Shown in pieces: positions 7,988 to 14,958 of a stretch of 14,958 nt of DNA. Every line of letters starts with the position of its first letter. The stretch's first letter is position 1. The notes beneath the pieces are model-generated. The model was given only the letters and a program-made list of their open reading frames with translations. It was not told the DNA's origin and did not search any database. Source of the DNA: Pholiota molesta. Lineage: Eukaryota; Basidiomycota; Agaricomycetes; Agaricales; Strophariaceae. The translations under genes were made by a program, and so were the position numbers. The DNA lies in contig JACGCK010000556.1 of the NCBI GenBank assembly GCA_014925825.1, positions 1-14,958 of the forward strand, in the 5' to 3' direction.

Positions 7988-9907
7988 TTATGATGTCTCC
8001 TTAACGAGTGCCACAATGACTGTAACACTTGAAAAATGCGCCGTAAATATCAACCCGATGATCAATCAATGACTAGAGAAAAAGACTTACTCGTCGGGTT
8101 TCTACGTTATCGTACGGAGAACCAATGTATCAGCTTTTTATTCTGGTAAAGGAAGGCAGAGATCCACTTACACCTCCCCGGAAGTACATGCCCTCCCTTG
8201 ATGCTTCACCTGATGAAATGATTAGTTAGGATAAGGAGGGCGAAATTTCTCAGGAGACAAAATAGGTGGAGTCGCAGAGATAAAGACGACAATGACTTAC
8301 GCTCAAACGGGCTGACTTTCGTCTTGTTTTTCATGCATGAACGGGCATAATCCACCATGCGATCTGCCATGATTTGGACTTGCTGCTCCTCTGAACCACC
8401 GGCACGCGCGATCAGCGAACAAATTGTCTGCATTTCACTGGGGAAAACATTGTCTGAGAAGCCATCCGTCTGTCGGGAAATTGACATCATGTCAACCAAT
8501 CAAGTATACTTCGAAAAAGTCAGAGGGAACGCACATAAGCAATGACAAGGTCTCCGTCCCTTAATTTGGATTCGAAGGTGTCTGCTTCATGAGGCGAGTC
8601 GATACAGGCACGGGCAAACTTGCGCCCCGAGTTTGCAGGAAGTTTAGTCAGTTGCCTGCCGAAAAGAAAAATGTGATTAGGCGACCACGATCATGTTATA
8701 TTTGATGGAATTCACGTCCGACTAACTTGGGACAATTGAAGAAATGCGTTTGCGAACGCTGTCGATGAATTATGGAATTTCCGCGAATGATTGAGAAACC
8801 ACTATCTCCAAGGCTAGATCTCTGGAATCAGAACGTTTAAACGGATGGATGAGCAAGAGTGAATCAACTTTGCCGATCGTAGGACTCCAGAAGAAGCATT
8901 CAGGCTGATGATACAGGCCGTACTTGAACCTTCAAGAATATTCAGATTCAGATTCATGTCCCAATTTGCCTCGTTCTCGGGGCGGGCGGAGAAACTCGTG
9001 AACAAGCTCAGAACGAACCCATACCTGCTTGGACATATTTCTCCCTGAGGACACCTCCATAAGCCAGATCTAGGCACTCGTATGGCGTAGTTTCCCAGCC
9101 CTCTATTTGTTCGCGCTCTTCGTAGTCCATGGTGGGATCGATTTCTGGCTCGCCTGGCCACGCATTACGCGAATACCGATGAGCGTGGTACATGAGCGCC
9201 TGGGAGAAGAGCGCGGGGTCGACGCCGCTTTCGATCCAGCCTCCGACGCCGTCAGCGACGCCGAACGATACGCCCTCCAGAACCGAAAGACGATACGCGT
9301 CAGCAAAACGGAGCGGGGCCAGCGATGCAGCACCGCAGCATAGAGGACGAGGAGTAGATACATACTGAGCGGTTACGCATCTATGCCCATGAACGTGAAT
9401 ATAAAAAGAGAAAGAACGCGTTAGCTAATTCATGCAGAGTAGTTCTGAGAGCGTTGGGAATGGTGTGCATCCTTGCTTTAGGAATAGTAATGAATATTGA
9501 CGCACCTCCTGGACGAAGAAGAAATCTTCTCCAGCGTCAACGCTCTTCGCCTTCTTTGGCCATTGGAGCATCTTGTCTCTCCACGAGCCAATAAGCGTGT
9601 CAGGCGGGAAAGGAACTTTCTTCATAAGGTTCGGGTCCTGTGGCTTCCCTACCCAGCTGACACCGATGTGGAATGTGTATGGTCGTTGGGTGAGGAGCGT
9701 TGGCTCGGGTTGGGGTCCCGTTGGTGAAGATGTTGTAAGAAAGCGCGCGCGCGGCGTCCTACGCGCTATCTGCCTCGCTAGAGATGGCCTGTATATTCTG
9801 AAGGCAGGCGAGAGGTATCGATATGGCGGAACGAGCATGGTAGAGAGGAAGGAGGTGGTGGCGCCTAGCGCGGGACCGCCAGCGACCAAGTACTTCCACC
9901 ACCTCAT
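7988..9907 (-). CDS. PTC7: Mitochondrial PP2C-type protein phosphatase, PTC7 family
   Basis: Metal-dependent Ser/Thr phosphatase. Yeast Ptc7 acts in mitochondria, including on coenzyme Q biosynthesis. Exons: 9907-9506, 9380-9366, 9274-9025, 8929-8869, 8813-8727, 8655-8535, 8469-8301, 8209-8172, 8101-8091, 8027-7988; phases agree, giving 397 residues (yeast protein 343). PP2C motifs in order: VDAGEDFFFV (124-132), FGVADGVGGW (143-152, metal Asp147), SSTACII (224-230), LGDSGF (244-249), YTDGFSDN (312-319) and KPDDVTVIV (382-390). The first 60 residues are rich in Arg, Ser and Thr with no acidic residues, fitting a mitochondrial presequence. The ATG at 9907 was chosen because the frame upstream offers only GTG at 9916. 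Exons of 15 nt (MRNRS) and 11 nt (KPDD) are needed to restore conserved sequence. The gene is convergent with DPP III and follows FKS1 on the same strand, 372 bp away. Confidence 0.92.
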
Positions 9908-9913
9908 AAGTAC

Positions 9914-9940
9914 CACGTGAACTTATGCTTGATAAGATAA
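9914..9940. promoter_or_regulatory. Candidate PTC7 promoter/5' UTR motifs: CACGTG and doubled GATA
   Basis: The palindrome CACGTG (9914-9919) lies 7 bp before the ATG at 9907. The direct repeat GATAAGATAA (9931-9940) lies 24-33 bp before it. They resemble bHLH and GATA-factor sites. Being so close to the start, they may simply fall in the 5' UTR. Confidence 0.25.
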
Positions 9941-10279
9941 ATTTTCAATGTTCGTTAATCGAGATGAAAGAAATGTATATTGATAATGCTGGTCCTAGGT
10001 ACATAAATCAAAGCAAGCGAGTGACGACGATCAGACATCCAATGGATGCTCGTGGCAAAATGTTGGGGATAGAAACGCCGCGAGACTTGGGTATGTAAAG
10101 CGATGCAAGTATCCTAATTATTTAACGAAAAGAGTTCCCGTGCCGAAATAAGAAACACAGATGGTCTATGCTATTATGATGATGATACAGGATATATGTC
10201 AAGCGGGGTAATTGTGCGCGTGAAGCCGTAAGGTTCTTAAATGCTGTCACAAACGTGTTGGTTATAGGCGTTAAATTGT
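9941..10279. other. Intergenic gap: FKS1 3' flank and PTC7 upstream region
   Basis: This 339-bp stretch must hold the FKS1 polyadenylation region and most of the PTC7 promoter. I see no canonical AATAAA on the minus strand; AAATAA at about 10120 is the nearest. No gene, RNA or repeat was recognised. Confidence 0.5.
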
Positions 10280-13200
10280 TTAGATATTCTTGCAGATTGA
10301 ACAGCTCAACGTGATGCGGTCTCGGAAGAGAGCAGCTACAGGGAAAAGGTGAGTATCTGGTTGAGAAATAGGAGAGTATAGAACTTACGCAGCACGATCA
10401 GCGACGAAAGTAAAGCAACCATGAAGATGTAGATCACGGTATACTTGACGACGATCCACCTTCGCTGTCTCTTCTGCTTCATCGAGAACAGCGGAGCGCG
10501 GATCTGTTTGGACGGACGGAGCCAGACTACAGAACCAACCAGGAATTGTCAGCGCAGTCACGTAGCAGTTATAGAGAGGCACGTACACAACATCGTTGAG
10601 TGCAAGGTATTCGCATACGGGATCAAGACGGGCGGTGTCAAGATAATGAGCAAGAAGTGACCAAGCAAGAAATCGGAGCCCCAGAGCGACATTTCCACGA
10701 TCTTGACGAGGAACTCGCGAGCAGGCTGAGACATAGCAGAATTGCCGAGTCCGCGTCCGTACCACTTGCCTGTCCACCATGCGCGATTCGTCTCATCATG
10801 CTTGAACTCACGAGTGAGGAAGACGGCGATGAGGATTTTCTGAATCGTGCGCTGGATGGCGATGATAGAAATAACACCAAGCACAGCGTGCGATGCATCC
10901 CAAAGTTCAAGGAACCACTAATCACGGTTGTCAGCAAAAATAGGGGAGTCCAAGTTGAAAAGAGGCGTACGAAAGCTCAAAAAATGCAACCAAACCAAGC
11001 AAACTAAGTATATGCGCGAGCGATGCCATGACCGATCCAAATTTCGCCCATGACTCCATCATAGGGCCCAAGAACAATGAGACGAAGAAAAGTGCAATGA
11101 GGACCGCTCCGTTCCATACGACAGGTCCAACGGCGATGATGGCGATGCGGATGAGCGGGCTTGGCGGTAATACACCGTCTTTATCCGGGAACGACTTCAC
11201 AAACATGTACGCGACGATGAACAGGATGGATACGCATATGGCAAATAATCTCAGTGAAGATAACCGTGCGCCACGTTGCGCGGGCACATCGCCTGAGAGC
11301 TTCTCTGAGGGATGCCCAGCTTTTTCTTCTTGTAGCCAGTGATCATCGTGCGCGAGAGCTACAGTACCCATACCAGCTACTCGCCGACGTCTTCGAATTG
11401 CCGCGCGACATCCAACGCAGGAATTCGCGGTAGTCGATGATAAAGTCAGCATACGAGAATTGATGAGGATTGAACAGGAATGGCGCGATGCACAGCGAAA
11501 GGACTGACAGCCAGAAGTAAATGAGATGGGAATCCAGATTGACATCGTCACGTAAAGGAGCAGCAACAGGTTGCGCATGCCCATGTAGATGCTTGGGCCG
11601 GCGAAGCGCGAATAGAGGATGCTGAAGGACAGACGAGTGGTTGCGAAGCCACGTCCAGTAGCGATATAACGGGCACCTCCAAAGGATAGATTGCTCAAGA
11701 TAGAGTTGGAGTAGATCCGCGTGGAGAAGACTTCGAAGATAGGGGAAAGGGAAAGGAAATGTTTGCCCAGACGAAGGAGTGCCTTTCCTGTTCCTCTTTC
11801 AACTAATTCTAAAGCACCATACACAGTGAGTATCATAAACAGAAAGTGAACTGCCGTGAGAAAGTACCTTGCAAGAAAAGAGGCAAGAATGCGATGAAGA
11901 ATACCAAGAAAATAGAGACAATGCAGCGCCTGATCCAGTCAAACACGGGAATGAGATTGTAGCACCCAGGCTGCCCGCTAATGACTGTGCCCTGGCTGTT
12001 CACTTTGCAAATAGCCAGCTGTTTGTTCAGTGTGCCGATATAGAGCACTGAAACCAATATGTCAGTGGCCGCAACAGACAAAAAATAGAAAATAAAAAGA
12101 CGCACTGGTCACCATGAACACTTGGATTGAATAAATGACCAAAATGTTGTTAACATGGAATCCAGGATGACCATAATAGAATGTCAAAAAGCGGTCAATA
12201 GGCAATTGCGTGCCTAGGTAATAATACTCGCGACTGAGCATCTGCTCCCCATACCCGTTCCAATCTTGGTCTGGAAATTCAAGATCGTGCCAAAGCCCAA
12301 ATCACGGCCCTTTCCGCACTGGTAGTACTCGCTATGCTTGATTCGACCGCCACGACCGAATGCATTCATACCCGCAAAGATATCCTCGTTCAAATGCAAG
12401 CCTTTCTGCGCCTTCGACACACCCCCACGAGTGTTCATGAACGTCGCGTTGAGGAAATCCGGATGTCCATAATGCAACTTCCCTCCGATCCACGCGAGCG
12501 CACGAGCGGTGAGCGTGCCGAATGTCTGTTCCTTGCCTGCAGCGATGTCACCAAGTACACCAATGTTTTCCGAGAAGATATACTCGCGCGTGCCGACGAT
12601 GGCGACAGTGACTTATTGAACTCTTTATGGCCCACTGAGCATACGGGCTCTGGCTGGATACCTGCAGCTCTTCGAACTCGCCCAACACATTCCGGATCTT
12701 AATGCATTCCTCGAGGTAGTTGTCCTGGTTCGCGTCGATCAGTTGCAAATACTCGCCGCGATAGAAGACCATTGCGTGGTTCTGGTTGTCGCTCTTTCCG
12801 TCACCAAGAATGGGGTTTCCAGGCAACTCAACGCGGAACTTCGGCTTGCGTTTCCCAGTCTTTTCATCGATCTCTGAATGTCCGTCAATGAGCGCGGAGA
12901 AAAGCCGCGCCTCGTCGCCCTTAGACGCGCCCGGCTCCTCGTCGAGATATGCAATCTGAAGATCGGGGTACGCACGCAGGAGGAACTCAGCATTCTCCTG
13001 CTCTTCCTTGTTGAACTTGGAGAAGCGCTGCATTGAAATCGTCACCTTGAACTTCCTCCTTGCCATACGTTCGAGTTCGCGCTCCAATCGCTCTGTGTTG
13101 CCCCCAAAGTTGTGCACGATGTCAGGGTTCTCGACGCGATAGAGTAACTTGATGGCCTTGGAATAATTCATCATGCCCGACACGGTGCGATATAGGGTCT

Positions 13201-14958
13201 GTGCGCGCAGTGAAGCCCAGATGCGCGTGCGAAGGGTGTATTCGGGTGAGGACGTCTTGAACCAATACAGTAGAAGGGCAAATCATCAACTTTCTTGCCA
13301 CCTTTTCGCTGGTTGTTGTTGCAGTACCATCTGGGCCGTCAGTCTCCTCGGCAAGAATTTTGGTGTCCTTGACAAAATTGTCCCATTCAACTGGATGAAG
13401 TTGCTTGAGATACTCGAGCAATGTGACGCGGTATTCTGGTCTTCCTCGCGGATGATTTCACGAAGGGAGAGTAGAATTTTTCTGAGTAATGGGGCACGAG
13501 ACAGTAAATGTAGCATGCATCGACGGGCAGTGGCTCAGGAAGAGCTGTGGTCAAAGATGAAGCAAAGAACGAGATACGGCGCTCAGCTTCGCCTCCAACG
13601 GGAAGAAGCTGCTCGTCGGCTATCCTGATTAGTGAAAAACGGTGGCGCACGCAATGTCCTTCGTCCGCTGGTCCGTCAACTTGATGGTACAACAATCTCT
13701 GCACGTGGTCGATTGAAAGGAGATGCTCGCGATACATCGAAATAATAACCGCGTTCCAAATTTGCGAGACGAGCACTTTGGGCTTGTACTTGATCTCCAT
13801 CTCCGATGTCGCGAGGAGCTTGCATAGATGCGTTTGGGCAAGCGAGTATAGATGTCCTTCCATGGTGTCCAAATGGAGAGCCCAAGCGCGAACGAACGCC
13901 CAATACTGAAAATGACGATCCAGATGATGTACCAGAGGTAGGTGTCGAGGAAGAAGAGGACGAGGTCCATGACATACATGATCGCGAGGGTGAACGGTAC
14001 CTGATTCGTGCACAGTGCATTTCCGAAGAACTTGTCATTACATCCCTGCACCTTCGTGCGCGCCATGACAGCGATAGGGCTGCTGAAGGAGGAAGTGAGA
14101 AAGAAGTAGGATTCTATGAACTTGCAGCCAAAGATAAGTAACCATAGCGAAATAGAGGCCATCCGTGCGCTTTTTGTCAGCGCTGGGTACGAGGCAGTGA
14201 AGGTCTGCGAGGCCATGTATTTGCGTGACTTGCCAGCGACGCGATCGCCGAACATTCGCCCAGACGGGATGATACCAAAGGCAGCGGTTACCACAACAGA
14301 CACAAAGAACTGCACCATGCCGACAATAAGAGGAATCTGCGTCTGGTTGGGCAAATCGTCAACCATGGCGATGTAAAAAGTCGGTCCAGCGGTGATGGCG
14401 AGGATGACAAGCAAGAAGATAAGGCGGGTGCTCAAATGCGAGGCGTTGTTCCACGTGGTCGGGATATAGGAGAATTCGGCGATGGTAGCAAGGATCATGA
14501 TGATTGTCGACACTGCGCCTCCCAGGGCGACAGCGGACCATGTCATCGGTGCCGAAGGGCTTGTTTTGAGGCGAGGTGCATAGACTCTGGGCGAGTTAAA
14601 TGCAGTGTAGAAGTAGTAGACTGAGATGTGTAGAACCCAAATCCTGTTAAAGTTAACAAGGAGATGGGCAGAGGACCGCTTCTCGAAGTAGGTTTTAAAG
14701 AATACACGATCCCACTCTATTTGGCTGAGTTTCATGAAACGTTGGGCTGGAGGGACGTCGACCAGTCGTTGCCCTCCTCTGATGACTATTTTCGCCAGAC
14801 CCTCAGGGTACCAAAATAGCTGATTAATGTCGTCGTAGCCAATGATTTGTGCATGATCCTTTTCCTTGCGAACGAATTTTCCATCAACAACCTCATAGCC
14901 TTGATCACGCATGAAGCGATACAGGGGCTTGATGACGGTCTGGAGATAGAGGCCTCGG
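10280..14958 (-). CDS. FKS1: 1,3-beta-glucan synthase catalytic subunit, GT48/FKS1 type (5' partial, frame broken)
   Basis: Plasma-membrane enzyme that polymerises UDP-glucose into cell-wall 1,3-beta-glucan. The window carries the protein from [20 protein letters not shown] (the N-terminal FKS1 domain) to the stop at 10282-10280; the true start lies beyond 14958. In order: FKS1 domain, an N-terminal membrane cluster (about 14.6-13.9 kb), the large cytoplasmic GT48 domain (13.8-12.2 kb) with [48 protein letters not shown] and [14 protein letters not shown], then a C-terminal membrane cluster (12.1-10.3 kb). Inferred introns: 12105-12048, 11867-11809, 10970-10918, 10586-10527, 10388-10336; the protein ends [15 protein letters not shown]. 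Between about 13.83 and 10.97 kb the frame changes about twenty times, each change explained by one missing base in a short homopolymer or dinucleotide context, while the amino acids on either side stay conserved. Splice sites are intact. This is either a base-calling artefact or a recent pseudogene. Confidence 0.92.

Noticed and set aside
9381..9505. Intron-1 retention in PTC7 as a counterpart of the yeast membrane isoform
   Set aside because: The retained frame ends after about 26 codons and shows no membrane segment.
9908..9916. Extension of the PTC7 N-terminus to 9916
   Set aside because: The codon at 9916 is GTG, not ATG; the first ATG in frame is at 9907 and already gives a plausible presequence.
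10600..11007. Plus-strand frames of 100-150 codons opposite FKS1 (also at 12334-12702, 13173-13628 and 13806-14141)
   Set aside because: They are shadows of the glucan synthase exons; the minus-strand frames carry clear GT48 motifs.
10971..13825. Programmed ribosomal frameshifting in FKS1
   Set aside because: There are far too many frame changes (about twenty), no common slippery motif, and no such mechanism known for this family.
12048..13825. Explaining the FKS1 frame changes by extra introns
   Set aside because: The conserved protein runs on without a gap across each break, leaving no room for even a minimal intron.
1..14958. A co-regulated cluster or defence/biosynthetic system
   Set aside because: The four genes have unrelated housekeeping or secreted roles, mixed orientation and no shared regulatory motif.

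Overview
The window looks like nuclear DNA of a filamentous basidiomycete, most likely an Agaricomycete. The genes are intron-dense: 41 introns can be inferred, mostly 47-95 nt long. Branch sites are of CTRAC/TTAAT type and several exons are tiny. The recognisable proteins are fungal: a secreted GH5_7 mannanase with a basidiomycete-type layout and a GT48 cell-wall glucan synthase. No prokaryotic operon, CRISPR array or virus was seen. All exon boundaries come from reading-frame continuity, splice signals and protein-family conservation. None was checked by alignment or RNA data.

Layout: (1) 1-1385, minus strand: endo-beta-1,4-mannanase (GH5 subfamily 7), 3' end cut by the window. It has a signal peptide, seven visible exons, a 21-nt exon after a GC-AG intron, and Asp where the catalytic acid/base Glu is expected. 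(2) 1386-4271: a 2.9-kb gene-poor, AT-richer stretch. It holds the mannanase promoter, hairpin-forming sequences, degenerate tandem repeats, a tRNA-like Pol III promoter followed by T11, and a 44-bp tandem duplication; it is probably the remains of small non-autonomous elements. (3) 4313-7753, plus strand: dipeptidyl peptidase III (M49) in 22 exons, one of them only 6 nt. Two in-frame starts suggest a mitochondrial and a cytosolic form. (4) 7988-9907, minus strand: mitochondrial PP2C phosphatase of the PTC7 type in 10 exons, including 15-nt and 11-nt exons, tail-to-tail with the DPP III gene. (5) 10280-14958, minus strand: the C-terminal majority of the FKS1-type 1,3-beta-glucan synthase, 5' end cut by the window. 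About twenty apparent single-base losses interrupt its frame between about 10.97 and 13.83 kb, although the encoded segments between them remain conserved.

The four genes are not a pathway. They are ordinary neighbours: extracellular mannan degradation, peptide turnover, mitochondrial phosphatase and cell-wall synthesis. No new multi-gene system was found. The points most worth following are the homopolymer-contraction cluster in FKS1, the family of microexons and GC-AG introns, the altered catalytic motif of the mannanase, and the repeat-rich island at 2.6-4.1 kb.
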